Shown here in pieces: positions 49,753 to 58,743 of a stretch of DNA of 64,000 nt. Numbering within the stretch: position 1 is the first letter of the stretch; every line of letters begins with the position of its first letter. Under the pieces are notes generated by a model that saw only the letters and a list, made by a program, of their open reading frames with translations, was not told where the DNA came from and did not search any database. The DNA comes from Streptomyces flaveolus (GTDB taxonomy: Bacteria > Actinomycetota > Actinomycetes > Streptomycetales > Streptomycetaceae): positions 62,001 through 126,000 of the forward strand of contig NZ_BMRV01000018.1 of NCBI RefSeq assembly GCF_014648815.1. Direction: 5' to 3'. Made by a program: the position numbers and the translations under genes.

Positions 49753-50454
49753 GTGGACGAGACGGCCCCGCGCAAGGGCACGGTGACCGCGCGCGCCATC
49801 GAGCGGATCAAGTCGATGATCGCGGAGGGCCTGCTGGAGCCGGGGCAGCGGCTGCCGACGGAACGGGAGCTCGCCGCGCAGTCGGGGATCTCCCGCAGCT
49901 CCATGCGGGAGGCGATCCGCGCGCTGACGGCGCTGGGCGTGCTGGAGGCCCGGCACGGCTCGGGCATCTACGTGACGCGGCTGGAGGCCGGCGACCTGCT
50001 GGAGACGTTCGGCGTGGTGGCCGATCTGTCGCGCGGCACGCGGACGGTGGAGCTGCTGGAGGTCCGCCGGGTCCTGGAGTCGGCGGCGACGGCGCTGGCC
50101 GCGGCCCGGATCACACCGGAGCGGCTGGCCGAGGTCGAGAGGCATCTGCTGGCGATGGACGCCACCGACGACCCGGAGGAGCTCCTCGCCCACGATCTGG
50201 CCTTCCACCGGGAGATCGTCGCGGCGGCCGGCAACGAGACCATGGCCGCGATCCTGGAGGGACTGTCCTCGCGCACCTTCCGGGACCGGGTCCGGCGCGG
50301 TCGTCAGGACGAGGGTGCCCTCGACCGCACCCGCCGCGAGCACGCCGCGATCCACCGCGCCCTGGCCGCCCGCGATCCGGAGGCGGCCAGGGCGGCTGCG
50401 GCGGCGCACGTCGGTGCGGTGGAGGAGTGGCTGCGGGCCCGGCTCACGGAGTGA
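49753..50454 (+). CDS. GntR-family regulator, FadR subfamily
   Basis: A 233-residue regulator from GTG 49753 with GGAGGA 7 bases before it. Winged helix: VTARAIERIKSMIAEGLLEP, GQRLPTERELAAQSGISRSS, MREAIRALTALGVLEARHGS GIYVT. The FCD effector domain runs from about residue 80 to the end, with LLEVRRVLESAATALAAARI, AHDLAFHREIVAAAGNETM and HAAIHRALAARDPEAARAAA; conserved Asp/His residues can bind a metal. Such regulators usually sense sugar acids. Its adjacent catabolic gene survives only as a fragment, so its present target is unclear. Convergent with the GH38 gene. Confidence 0.92.
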   Translation: MDETAPRKGTVTARAIERIKSMIAEGLLEPGQRLPTERELAAQSGISRSSMREAIRALTALGVLEARHGSGIYVTRLEAGDLLETFGVVADLSRGTRTVELLEVRRVLESAATALAAARITPERLAEVERHLLAMDATDDPEELLAHDLAFHREIVAAAGNETMAAILEGLSSRTFRDRVRRGRQDEGALDRTRREHAAIHRALAARDPEAARAAAAAHVGAVEEWLRARLTE

Positions 50455-50473
50455 ACCGGGCCCGCCGGTACCG

Positions 50474-53400
50474 TCAGGCGCGCTTCAGCCGCAGCGTCAT
50501 CAGCTGGAACGGCCGCAGCCGTACGGCGATTTGGCCGCCGTCCAGCCGGGGCGCCTCCGCGTCCGCGAGCGGGCGTTCCAGCAGGTCGGTCACCTGGACG
50601 TCCGTGGCCGCGAACCCGGTGGTGAGCGTGGCGCTGGCCCGGCCGCCGTGGGCCTCGTGGAACCGGACGACCAGGTCCCCGCTGCCGTCGTCGGCCAGCT
50701 TGACGGCGGTCACCACGACCGCGTCCTGATCGACCGTCACCAGCGGCGCGACCTCTCCGGCGCCGGTGGTGCGCCGCTCCGGCAGGTTGATCCGCCAGCC
50801 CTCGCGCACGGCGTCGCCGATGCCCGCGCCGGGCACCAGCGCGTGCCGGAAGCGGTGCACGCCCTGGTCGGTCTCGGGGTCGGGGAAGCGCGGGGCGCGC
50901 AGCAGGGACACGCGGACCGTGGTGGTCGTACCGCGGTCGCCGTCGGTGCGGACGGTGCGGGTCACGTCGTGGCCGTACGTCGAGTCGTTGACGACGGCGA
51001 CGCCCCAGCCGGGCTCCTCCAGGTGGACGAAGCGGTGGTTGCAGGCCTCGAACTTGGCGGCCTCCCAGCTGGTGTTGGTGTGGGTGGGCCGGTGGAAGTG
51101 CCCGAACTGGGTCTCCGAGGCGTACCGTTCGGCGTGCACGTCGAGGGGGAAGGCGAGCTTGAGGAACTTCTCCGTCTCGTGCCAGTCGACCTCGGTGTCC
51201 ACGTCCAGCCGCCGCTCCCCCGGCGCCAGCGTCAGCACCTGGGTGACGCGGGAGGAGCCGAAGGAGCGGACGATCCGCACCGAGGCGCCGTCGTCGCCGG
51301 GGGCGACCTCGTCGGCGTCGGTGAGGTCGGTGACCGTGTTGCGGTAGAACTCGTCGACGTCCCAGGCGTCCCACATGTTGGGGAAGTCGGGGTGGAGCTG
51401 GAGCAGGTTGCCCGCCCCGCCGGGGGCGATGGTCTCGCGGTCGGCGTCGAGGTCGTAGGCCGACACGACCAGACCGCGTGCGTCGATCTCGACGCGCAGC
51501 AGGCCGTTGTCGAGGACGTGGCCGCCGCCGGGGCGGGGGGTGAGGTCGGTGCGGCCCGCGATGGCGGGCGCGGCGGCGGCGCCGGCCGGGACGCCGGTGC
51601 GGTTGTGCGGGGCGGAGTTGAAGACGAGCGGGGTGTCGCCCTCGCCGGCGAGGGCGCGCTGGGCGGCGTCGATGATGTCGTTCAGCTCGGCGGCGACGCG
51701 GTCGTACGTGGCGCGTGCCTCGCGGTGCACCCAGGCGATGGAGGAGCCGGGCAGGATGTCGTGGAACTGGTGCAGCAGCACCGTCTTCCAGATGCGGTCC
51801 AGGTCCTCGTACGGGTAGGGGAATCCGGCGCGCACGGCGGCCGTGGCCGCCCACAGCTCGGCCTCCCGCAGGAGGTGTTCGCTGCGCCGGTTGCCCTGCT
51901 TGGTCTTGGCCTGGCTGGTGAGGGTGGCGCGGTGGAGTTCGAGGTAGAGCTCGCCGACCCAGACGGGCGGCTGCGGGTTCTCGGCCTCGGCCTTCTCGAA
52001 GAAGGCCCGCGGGGTCTCCCACTCGACCGTCGCCGAGCCTTCGAGGTCGCGCAGCCGGGCGGCCTTGGCGACCATCTCCCGGGTGGTGCCGCCGCCGCCG
52101 TCGCCCCAGCCGGTGGGGGCGAGCGAGTGCCGGGCGACTCCCTTGTCCTTGAAGTTGCGGGCGGCGTGCGCGATCTCGCTGCCCTTCATGGAGCAGTTGT
52201 AGGTGTCGACCGGCGGGAAGTGCGTGAAGATCCGGGTGCCGTCGATGCCCTCCCAGCGGAAGGTGTGGTGCGGGAACTTGTTCGTCTGCGACCAGGAGAT
52301 CTTCTGCGTCAGCAGGTACTTGGCGCCGGCCGCCTTGATGATCTGCGGCAGTCCGGCGGCGAAGCCGAAGGTGTCCGGGAGCCACGCCTCGTCGTTCTCG
52401 ACGCCGAACTCGTCGAGGAAGAACCGCTTGCCGTGCACGAACTGCCGGGCCATCGCCTCCGAGCCGGGCATGTTGGTGTCCGACTCCACCCACATGCCGC
52501 CGGCCGGTACGAACCGCCCGTCCGCGACCGCCTTCTTGACCCGCGCCCACACCTCGGGCCGGTGGTCGCGCACCCACGCCCACTGCTGGGCCTGCGACAT
52601 GGCGAAGACGAAGTCCGGCTCGTCCTCCAGGAGCGCGGTCATGTTGGAGGTGGTGCGGGCGACCTTGCGCACGGTCTCGCGCAGCGGCCACAGCCACGCC
52701 GAGTCGATGTGCGCGTGACCGACGGCGCTGATGCGGTGCGCGGAGGGGACGGCGGGGGCGGACAGCACCCCGGTGAGGCGGGAACGGGCCGCTTGCGCCG
52801 TGCCGCCCACGTCCTGGAGGTCGATGGCGTCCAGGGCCTTGTCGACCGCTCGCAGGATCTCCCAGCGGCGCGGTGACTCCACGGGCAGCTCGGCCATCAG
52901 CTCGCCGAGCACCTCCAGGTCGAGCACGAGGTTCCACACCGTCTCGTCGAGGACGGCGAGGTCCATGCGGGCGAGGGTGTACTGCGGTTCGCTGCCCGCG
53001 GTGTCCTTGTCGCCGAGCCGCGTGGGCACGAAGGGGTGGTAGTCGAGGATGACGGGGTTGGAGGCGGCCTCGACGTGCAGGCGGACCTCCTCGCCGCCCT
53101 CGACGGGGGCGCCGATCCGCACCCACTGGTTGCGCGGGTTGAGGCCCTTCACCGGGGTGCCGTCGGGGCGGTAGACCAGGCCCTCGCACTGGAAGCCGGG
53201 CATGTTCTCGTCGAAGCCGAGGTCGAGGATCGCCTCGACCGTCCTCCCGGCCCACTCCTTCGGCACGGTGCCGGTGACCCGGAACCAGCTGGTGCCCCAG
53301 GGCGCGCCCCAGCGGGCGCCCACCTCGATGGGCTCGGGTCGGGCCGCGAGTCCCTCCTCGACCGGGACGGGCTCGCCGGGCGCGTGCCAGACCGCCACGT

Positions 53401-53494
53401 CCAGGGGCACGGACTCGGGGTACACGGCGGGGCGGACGCGCTCGTCGAGGACGCGCTTGAGGCGGGCTTCGACCAGGCTGCGGTCGTCATGCAT
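50474..53494 (-). CDS. GH38 alpha-mannosidase
   Basis: A 1006-residue retaining alpha-mannosidase without signal peptide, hence cytoplasmic. Catalytic domain: SAVGHAHIDSAWLWPLRETV (zinc ligands His260 and Asp264), GGMWVESDTNMPGSEAMARQ (residues 332-351, nucleophile Asp339), FLDEFGVENDEAWLPDTFGF, and QFHDILPGSSI (zinc His). The C-terminal beta domains cover about residues 640-1006 (GLVVSAYDLDADRETIAPGG; VDVDTEVDWHETEKFLKLAF type). The N-terminal ~250 residues resemble the extension of bacterial and vacuolar enzymes. It is the last gene of the glycan operon and would strip alpha-linked mannose from imported oligomannose. ATG 53494, 33 bases after the GH85 gene. Confidence 0.95.
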   Translation of the reverse strand: MHDDRSLVEARLKRVLDERVRPAVYPESVPLDVAVWHAPGEPVPVEEGLAARPEPIEVGARWGAPWGTSWFRVTGTVPKEWAGRTVEAILDLGFDENMPGFQCEGLVYRPDGTPVKGLNPRNQWVRIGAPVEGGEEVRLHVEAASNPVILDYHPFVPTRLGDKDTAGSEPQYTLARMDLAVLDETVWNLVLDLEVLGELMAELPVESPRRWEILRAVDKALDAIDLQDVGGTAQAARSRLTGVLSAPAVPSAHRISAVGHAHIDSAWLWPLRETVRKVARTTSNMTALLEDEPDFVFAMSQAQQWAWVRDHRPEVWARVKKAVADGRFVPAGGMWVESDTNMPGSEAMARQFVHGKRFFLDEFGVENDEAWLPDTFGFAAGLPQIIKAAGAKYLLTQKISWSQTNKFPHHTFRWEGIDGTRIFTHFPPVDTYNCSMKGSEIAHAARNFKDKGVARHSLAPTGWGDGGGGTTREMVAKAARLRDLEGSATVEWETPRAFFEKAEAENPQPPVWVGELYLELHRATLTSQAKTKQGNRRSEHLLREAELWAATAAVRAGFPYPYEDLDRIWKTVLLHQFHDILPGSSIAWVHREARATYDRVAAELNDIIDAAQRALAGEGDTPLVFNSAPHNRTGVPAGAAAAPAIAGRTDLTPRPGGGHVLDNGLLRVEIDARGLVVSAYDLDADRETIAPGGAGNLLQLHPDFPNMWDAWDVDEFYRNTVTDLTDADEVAPGDDGASVRIVRSFGSSRVTQVLTLAPGERRLDVDTEVDWHETEKFLKLAFPLDVHAERYASETQFGHFHRPTHTNTSWEAAKFEACNHRFVHLEEPGWGVAVVNDSTYGHDVTRTVRTDGDRGTTTTVRVSLLRAPRFPDPETDQGVHRFRHALVPGAGIGDAVREGWRINLPERRTTGAGEVAPLVTVDQDAVVVTAVKLADDGSGDLVVRFHEAHGGRASATLTTGFAATDVQVTDLLERPLADAEAPRLDGGQIAVRLRPFQLMTLRLKRA

Positions 53495-53526
53495 GCGGGG
53501 TGCTCCGTGGTTGGTGGGGCGGGTGA

Positions 53527-55563
53527 TTACCAGGCGTGGGTCACGGTGGCGGGGGCGGACGTGGTGTACAGCTCCCCCACCGCGCGCACTTCGAACCGTG
53601 CGGCGCGCTCGCCCTGCTCGGGGGCGAGACCGCCGGCGAACCAGGCGCGCTGGCAGGTGCCGCCGAGGAAGCGGCGGGTGCCGTCGGGGAGCACGCGGTG
53701 GAGGGTGTAGTGGCGTACGTCTTCGGTGCGGGGGCGCTTCCAGGTGAACCGCAGGTCGCCGCCGTGCGCGGCGGTGATCCGCAGGGCGGTGGGGGCCGCG
53801 GGCGCCTTCGGTGCGGCCTCGCGGACGGCGAGACCGCCCGCCCGCCACCGCACGGGACCGTCGGACGCCGTGAGCCGCACCCCGATCGCGTGCACCGTGC
53901 CGGACAGCCCGGTGAGCGGCACGGTCACCGTCTCCCAGCCGTTGACCGACTTCACAGTGCGCGCGGCCGTTACGGGAATCAGACGGTAAGGCGGTGCCGC
54001 GCCCGGTGCACCGGCCTCGGCGGTGGCGACGGCGAGTTCCAGGTCGACGGAGCCCGCGTCCGTGCGGTGCGTCAGCTCGACCACCGTGCCGGCGCGCAGC
54101 GGCAGCCGCGTCGCGTACAGGTCCAGCACGGCCGGCTGATCGAGTTCGCCCGCGACCAGCACGCTGTTGCCGCCGCGCCACGCGTCGGCGAAGTCGAAGG
54201 CGACCGCCGGCCGCGTGCCCTCCGTCCGCACCACCCAGCGCCGCGACGGCAGCCGGTCCTGGAGTCCGAGGTGGTTCCAGGGCGTGTCCGAGGTGGCGGC
54301 GCCCTCCTCGTACCAGCGCAGGCCGTGCCCGGTGTTGAACGAGGTCGCGAACGGCAGCGACGTGACGGTGGACCGGTCGGCGACCGACACGGCGGGCGCC
54401 CGCCACGGATCCGCGCCGTCCGGCCGTGACGGGTCGAGCGACGCCCCCGTCCAGAAGCGGTCGTCTGCGGTGTGGAAGTCCCCCGGCGTCCTCCGGTCCT
54501 CGGGGAGGTGGTTGCGGGTCCACTCGGGCCGGTACAGGCCGATCGAGGTGACGTGCGCGCGGTCCCGCGGCACGATCGCGTCCCAGTTCTCGGACGTGTT
54601 CCAGCCGTTCACCTCGACGTCCACCCCGGCCCACAGCTCGTACCGGCCGCGGCCCAGTGCCTCGGCCCGCGCCCCGGAGGAGGCGAGGCGGTCGGCCGTC
54701 CAGCGGAAGTCGACGAACATGTCGTCGGCGGCCTCGAAGAACGCCTGGTTCCGGTCGTTGAGCGCCCCCTGCCAGCTGACCGCGCCGTCCACGGTCATCG
54801 AGTCGTACCAGGTCACCCGCTGGCCCTCGGCCGCGGCGAGGGCCTTGAGCTCCCGCAGGAAGCCCCGCATGTCCGCGCCGAGCGCGGCGTCTCCTCCCCC
54901 GGTCTCGGCGTTCACGAACCAGCCGTCGAAGCCGTACGCGTCGGCGACCGCGACCAGTTGAGCGGCGAGCGGGAAACGCCCGGCGGCGTCCTTCTGCACC
55001 AGGTCGCGGGTCCAGCGCAGTTGTCCGCCGTAGGCGACGGGCGGCAGGAAGACGTTGCCGAGGACGGGTACGCCGTGGCGGTGCGCGGCGTCGACGACCG
55101 GCGCGTTCGGCGCGAGGATCAGTCCCTCGCCCGAGGAGCCTCCCCAGAAGACGAGTTCGTCGACGTACGCCCAGTGGGTGAGGGCGTAGTGGTCGGCGGT
55201 GGCGGAGCCCTGGGAGGGGTTGCCCGCGGTCGGCCCGAAGGAGACCAGGGACTGGATGCGGGCCTGCCCGGCGCGGGCCGTGGCGTTCGCGGGCGTCGGC
55301 GTGAAGCGGTCGGCGAGCGGTACGGAGGCGGCGTTGAAGGCGAGGTCGGGGTCGTCGGCCGCGCGCCACGCCTTCAGACTGCGCCAGGTGATGCCGTCGC
55401 CCGGGGTGCCGGCGGGCAGCGAGTCGGGGAACCAGTAGCCGGCGTACGGCTGGAGGGTCGCGGCGGCCTTCGGTGCGGCGGCCGCGGCACCGGCGGCGGG
55501 GAGGGCCGGCCACAGCGCGGCGGCGGCGCCGGCCAGCAGGACGGTGCGTCGGGTGGGGGTCAC
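53527..55563 (-). CDS. Secreted GH85 endo-beta-N-acetylglucosaminidase
   Basis: A 678-residue enzyme that cuts the chitobiose core of N-glycans. The N-terminus MTPTRRTVLLAGAAAALWPA followed by LPAAGAAA looks like a twin-arginine signal, so it is exported. The GH85 barrel runs from about residue 40 to 400: PYAGYWFPDSLPAGTPGDGI, LVSFGPTAGNPSQGSATADH, ELVFWGGSSGEGLILAPNAP, and the catalytic pair Asn218/Glu220 in GFDGWFVNAETGGGD. After a jelly-roll-like region (about 430-590) the C-terminal ~90 residues form a fibronectin III-like domain (APTALRITAAHGGDLRFTWK). GTG 55563 overlaps the preceding GH5 stop by 4 bases. Confidence 0.93.
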   Translation of the reverse strand: MTPTRRTVLLAGAAAALWPALPAAGAAAAAPKAAATLQPYAGYWFPDSLPAGTPGDGITWRSLKAWRAADDPDLAFNAASVPLADRFTPTPANATARAGQARIQSLVSFGPTAGNPSQGSATADHYALTHWAYVDELVFWGGSSGEGLILAPNAPVVDAAHRHGVPVLGNVFLPPVAYGGQLRWTRDLVQKDAAGRFPLAAQLVAVADAYGFDGWFVNAETGGGDAALGADMRGFLRELKALAAAEGQRVTWYDSMTVDGAVSWQGALNDRNQAFFEAADDMFVDFRWTADRLASSGARAEALGRGRYELWAGVDVEVNGWNTSENWDAIVPRDRAHVTSIGLYRPEWTRNHLPEDRRTPGDFHTADDRFWTGASLDPSRPDGADPWRAPAVSVADRSTVTSLPFATSFNTGHGLRWYEEGAATSDTPWNHLGLQDRLPSRRWVVRTEGTRPAVAFDFADAWRGGNSVLVAGELDQPAVLDLYATRLPLRAGTVVELTHRTDAGSVDLELAVATAEAGAPGAAPPYRLIPVTAARTVKSVNGWETVTVPLTGLSGTVHAIGVRLTASDGPVRWRAGGLAVREAAPKAPAAPTALRITAAHGGDLRFTWKRPRTEDVRHYTLHRVLPDGTRRFLGGTCQRAWFAGGLAPEQGERAARFEVRAVGELYTTSAPATVTHAW

Positions 55564-56846
55564 GAGCGGGTGCCTCCTTGGCGGACGTGAGGTCCGTGGG
55601 GGGTGGGGAGTACCTGGTCGGGAGTGACGACCTCGGTGATGCCGCGCGCCGTGAGGTGCCCGGTGTCGGCGGCGCGCGTGTCGAGGACGGTGGTGGGGCG
55701 GGCTCCGTCGGCGACCAGCCGGAAGAAGGCGTCGAAGACGGAGCCGCCGGGGGCGCAGGCCGAGCGCGCGGACGGGTCGGCCGGGATGGTCAGCGCGGTG
55801 GTGCGCGGGGCGGGGGCCGGATGTGCCCCCTCGCGTGCCGCGAGGGCCGCGCGGGCCAGGACCCGTGCGGAGTCCTTCGGGCGGCGGTCGTTGGTGAGCA
55901 GCCCGAGCCCGTACTCCAACTCGGGGAAGTCGGCCAGCGCCCGGGACACGTCGTGGGAGCACCACCAGGTGACGCCCCACAGGTCCGGGCAGTCCAGGGC
56001 GTTGGCGACGGTGGCCTCGGTGAAGGCGGCGGCGTGCTCGGCGGGGACCAGGGGCGCGGGGGCGCCGACCTCCTGGAGCCAGACCGGGCGGTGCGGGTCG
56101 TCGGCCCACGCCTTGCTCAGCTCGATCAGGTAGGCGGCGTGGTGTTCGCTGGGCACGGAGGTGCGGCCGTGGCGCTGGGCGGTGCCGTTGAAGACCCAGG
56201 AGTGCACGGCCGTCACGCTGCCCCGCCGGGCGGCCTGGGCCGGGGTGAAGGGCTGGTCGTCCTGGTACCAGGTCGCGTCGTACTCGGCGTGCAGGTGCAT
56301 CCTGCCCGGGGCGCCCTCCTCGCAGGCGGCGAGCATCCGCTCCAGCCAGGCGTCGATCTGGTCGCCGGTGGCGCGGTCCGGGTCGGGGTGGGGTCCGGCG
56401 GAGAACTGGTTGACCTCGTTGCCGAGGGTCATGCCGAGGAAGTTGGACCGGTCGGCGAGCGCGGCGGCGAGGGTGCGCAGGTAGGCGGCCTGCCCGTCGA
56501 TGACCTCGGGGTCGGTGAACAGATTGCGGCGGTGCCAGGTGCGGGTCCAGGCCGGCAGGAAGTCGAAGCTGCTCAGGTGCCCTTGGAGGCCGTCCACGTT
56601 GACGTCGAGGCCGCGTTCGCCGGCCGCGTCGACCAGGTCCACCAGGTGCTCGACCGCGCGCTCGCGGATCAGGGCGCGGTTCGGCTGGAAGTAGGGCCAC
56701 AGCGGGAAGACCCGGACGTGGTCCACGCCCAGTGCGGCGACGGAGTCGAGGTCGGCGCGCACGGAGTCGAGGTCGAAGTCGAGCCAGTGGTGGAACCACC
56801 CCTGGCTCGGGGTGTAGTTGACGCCGAAGCGCACGGCAGAAGGCAT
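55560..56846 (-). CDS. GH5-family beta-mannosidase-like enzyme (GH5_18 type)
   Basis: A 428-residue cytoplasmic (alpha/beta)8-barrel glycosidase. Start: RFGVNYTPSQGWFHHWLDFD. The acid/base is Glu144 in MTLGNEVNQF and the nucleophile Glu259 in WLQEVGAP, preceded by HLHAEYDATWY and VHSWVFNG. The barrel features VDHVRVFPLWPYFQPN fit GH5_18. Characterised actinobacterial and bifidobacterial members of that subfamily hydrolyse Man-beta-1,4-GlcNAc, the core disaccharide left after GH85 and alpha-mannosidase action. Subfamily assignment is inferred from recall plus the operon context. About 60 bases follow the permease gene, and it overlaps the GH85 gene by 4. Confidence 0.87.
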   Translation of the reverse strand: MPSAVRFGVNYTPSQGWFHHWLDFDLDSVRADLDSVAALGVDHVRVFPLWPYFQPNRALIRERAVEHLVDLVDAAGERGLDVNVDGLQGHLSSFDFLPAWTRTWHRRNLFTDPEVIDGQAAYLRTLAAALADRSNFLGMTLGNEVNQFSAGPHPDPDRATGDQIDAWLERMLAACEEGAPGRMHLHAEYDATWYQDDQPFTPAQAARRGSVTAVHSWVFNGTAQRHGRTSVPSEHHAAYLIELSKAWADDPHRPVWLQEVGAPAPLVPAEHAAAFTEATVANALDCPDLWGVTWWCSHDVSRALADFPELEYGLGLLTNDRRPKDSARVLARAALAAREGAHPAPAPRTTALTIPADPSARSACAPGGSVFDAFFRLVADGARPTTVLDTRAADTGHLTARGITEVVTPDQVLPTPHGPHVRQGGTRS

Positions 56847-56905
56847 GCGGTGTCCTTGCTACGGGGACGTACGGGAAATGCGGGGTTCGGTCCTCGGCCG
56901 AGGGG

Positions 56906-57826
56906 TCAGCCCTTGACGGCGCCCTCGCCGACCCCGCGGAAGAAGTACCGCTGGAGGCAGGCGAAGAGGGCGATCAGCGGCGCCACGGCGATGATCGTGC
57001 CCGCCGCGACGAGCCGCTCGTCGTTGGCGAAGGTGCCGTGCAGGTAGTTGAGGCCGATGGTCAGCGTGAACTTGGACGGGTCGCTGAGCACGATCAGCGG
57101 CCACAGGAAGTCGTCCCAGGCGCCCATGAAGGCGAAGATCGCGACGACGGCGAGGGTTCCCTTCACCGACGGCAGCGCGATGCGGACGAACCGCTGCCAG
57201 ACGTTGGCGCCGTCGACGTAGGCGGCTTCCTCGATCTCGTAGGGGAGGTTGAGAAAGGCGTTGCGCATCAGCAGCACGTTGAGGGCACCGATGCAGCCGG
57301 GCAGCACCACGCCGATCAGGGTGTTGTTCAGGCCGAGTTCCCGCATGGTGGTGAACTGGGCGATGATGATGCCCTCCACGGGCACGAGCATCGCCAGGAT
57401 GAACACCAGGGTGGCGACGCGCCGGCCGCGGTAGCGCAGCCGGGCCAGGGCGTAGCCGGCGAGGGCGGCGCCGACGCAGTTGGTGACCACGTTGGCCGCG
57501 GCGACCTTGAGCGAGTTCAGGGCGTAGTCCCAGACGGGGATGGTGTCGGCGACCCGCTCGTAGTTGTGCAGGGTGGGTTCGGAGGGCAGGAACTTCGGCG
57601 GGGAGCTGAAGATGTCCTCCGTCGGGCCCTTCAGCGAGGTCGACAGCTGCCACAGGAAGGGTCCGACGGTCAGGGCGAGGACGCCGAGCAGGAGCAGGTA
57701 GCGCAGGGCCAGTTCCCAGACGCGTACGCGGCGGCCGTGCTCGTCGGTGATCCGGGGTTCGCGCTCCCGTTCCCGGGCGGTGGCCCGGGGTTTCTCGGCG
57801 GGCCGGGTCTTCTCGACGACGCTCAC
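56906..57826 (-). CDS. Carbohydrate ABC transporter permease (MalG type)
   Basis: A 306-residue inner-membrane permease. After a charged 40-residue N-terminus come six helices, e.g. WELALRYLLLLGVLALTVGP and RVATLVFILAMLVPVEGIII. The EAA loop is NLPYEIEEAAYVDGANVWQR, contacting the ATPase. It starts with GTG overlapping the first permease stop by 4 bases. The operon encodes no ATPase, so energy probably comes from the shared multi-sugar ATPase MsiK. Confidence 0.94.
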   Translation of the reverse strand: MSVVEKTRPAEKPRATAREREREPRITDEHGRRVRVWELALRYLLLLGVLALTVGPFLWQLSTSLKGPTEDIFSSPPKFLPSEPTLHNYERVADTIPVWDYALNSLKVAAANVVTNCVGAALAGYALARLRYRGRRVATLVFILAMLVPVEGIIIAQFTTMRELGLNNTLIGVVLPGCIGALNVLLMRNAFLNLPYEIEEAAYVDGANVWQRFVRIALPSVKGTLAVVAIFAFMGAWDDFLWPLIVLSDPSKFTLTIGLNYLHGTFANDERLVAAGTIIAVAPLIALFACLQRYFFRGVGEGAVKG

Positions 57827-58737
57827 GACTCCTCCTTCCGGTCGGCGCGCAGGACGAGCAGCATGAGGGCGACGGTGACGACGAAGACGACCACGGAGAG
57901 GGCGGAGGCGTAGCCGACGCGGCCGGTCAGGCCGGTGCCGGTGCGCTGCACGAGCATGACGAGGGTGGTGTCCTCGCCGGCCGGGCCGCCGCTGGGGCCC
58001 GCCATCAGGTAGACCTCGGAGAACACCTTGAAGGCGGCGACCGAGGACAGGGCCGCGACCAGGACCATGGTGGAGCGCACGGCGGGCACGGTGACGGTGA
58101 GGAAGCGGCGGACCGCGCCCGCGCCGTCCACGGCGGCGGCCTCGTGCAGTTCGCGGGGCACGTTGGCGAGCGCCGCGAGGTAGATGATCATGTAGTAGCC
58201 GAGGCCCTTCCAGACCGTGACGGCCATCGCGCTGAGCAGGATCAGCCACTGGTCGCTCAGGAAGCCGACCGGGCTCGCGCCGACCGTCTCCAGCAGGGAG
58301 TTGACCAGGCCGCGCTCGTCCAGCAGCCAGACCCAGATCAGTCCGACGACGACGATCGAGGCGACGACCGGGGTGTAGAAGGCCGAGCGGAAGAAGGTGA
58401 TGCCGGGGATGTGCTTCTGCACCAGCAGGGCGAGCAGCAGCGGCAGCAGGACGAGCGCGGGGACCACCCCGAGGACGTACAGGGTGCTGTTGCGCAGGCC
58501 GATCCAGAACATGTCGTCGTGGAGCAGCTCGCGAAAGTTGGCGAGGCCCACGAACTCGCCCGGGACCAGGGTGCGGCGGTCGGTGAAGGAGTTGACGACC
58601 GTGGAGACGAACGGGTACAGGATGAACGCGCCGGTGATCAGCAGGCCCGGGGCGGCGAACAGCCAGGGGCTGGTGGGCAGCTGGCGCCGCACGCGCCGGG
58701 TGACGCGTCGGGGGCCGGTGAGGGCGGGACTCGCCAT
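57823..58737 (-). CDS. Carbohydrate ABC transporter permease (MalF type)
   Basis: A 304-residue permease with six helices, including PWLFAAPGLLITGAFILYPF, TLYVLGVVPALVLLPLLLAL and LSVVVFVVTVALMLLVLRAD. The EAA loop is NVPRELHEAAAVDGAGAVRR. It contains the PFVSTVVNSFTDRRTLVPGE periplasmic loop typical of the CUT1 class. It begins 6 bases after the binding-protein gene and overlaps the second permease by 4 bases. Confidence 0.94.
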   Translation of the reverse strand: MASPALTGPRRVTRRVRRQLPTSPWLFAAPGLLITGAFILYPFVSTVVNSFTDRRTLVPGEFVGLANFRELLHDDMFWIGLRNSTLYVLGVVPALVLLPLLLALLVQKHIPGITFFRSAFYTPVVASIVVVGLIWVWLLDERGLVNSLLETVGASPVGFLSDQWLILLSAMAVTVWKGLGYYMIIYLAALANVPRELHEAAAVDGAGAVRRFLTVTVPAVRSTMVLVAALSSVAAFKVFSEVYLMAGPSGGPAGEDTTLVMLVQRTGTGLTGRVGYASALSVVVFVVTVALMLLVLRADRKEES

Positions 58738-58743
58738 GACGCC

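Noticed and set aside
50315..52876. 853-codon open frame on the plus strand opposite the GH38 gene
   Set aside because: Antisense shadow of a strongly recognised glycosidase; composition is Gly/Val/Arg noise with no family resemblance.
50474..55513. 1679-codon minus-strand frame apparently fusing GH38 with upstream sequence
   Set aside because: The GH38 protein begins at 53494; the upstream part is a shifted frame of the GH85 gene, whose real frame has a signal peptide and catalytic motif.
53527..56799. 1090-codon minus-strand frame apparently longer than GH85
   Set aside because: Only 53527-55563 encodes GH85; upstream codons are the wrong frame of the GH5 gene.
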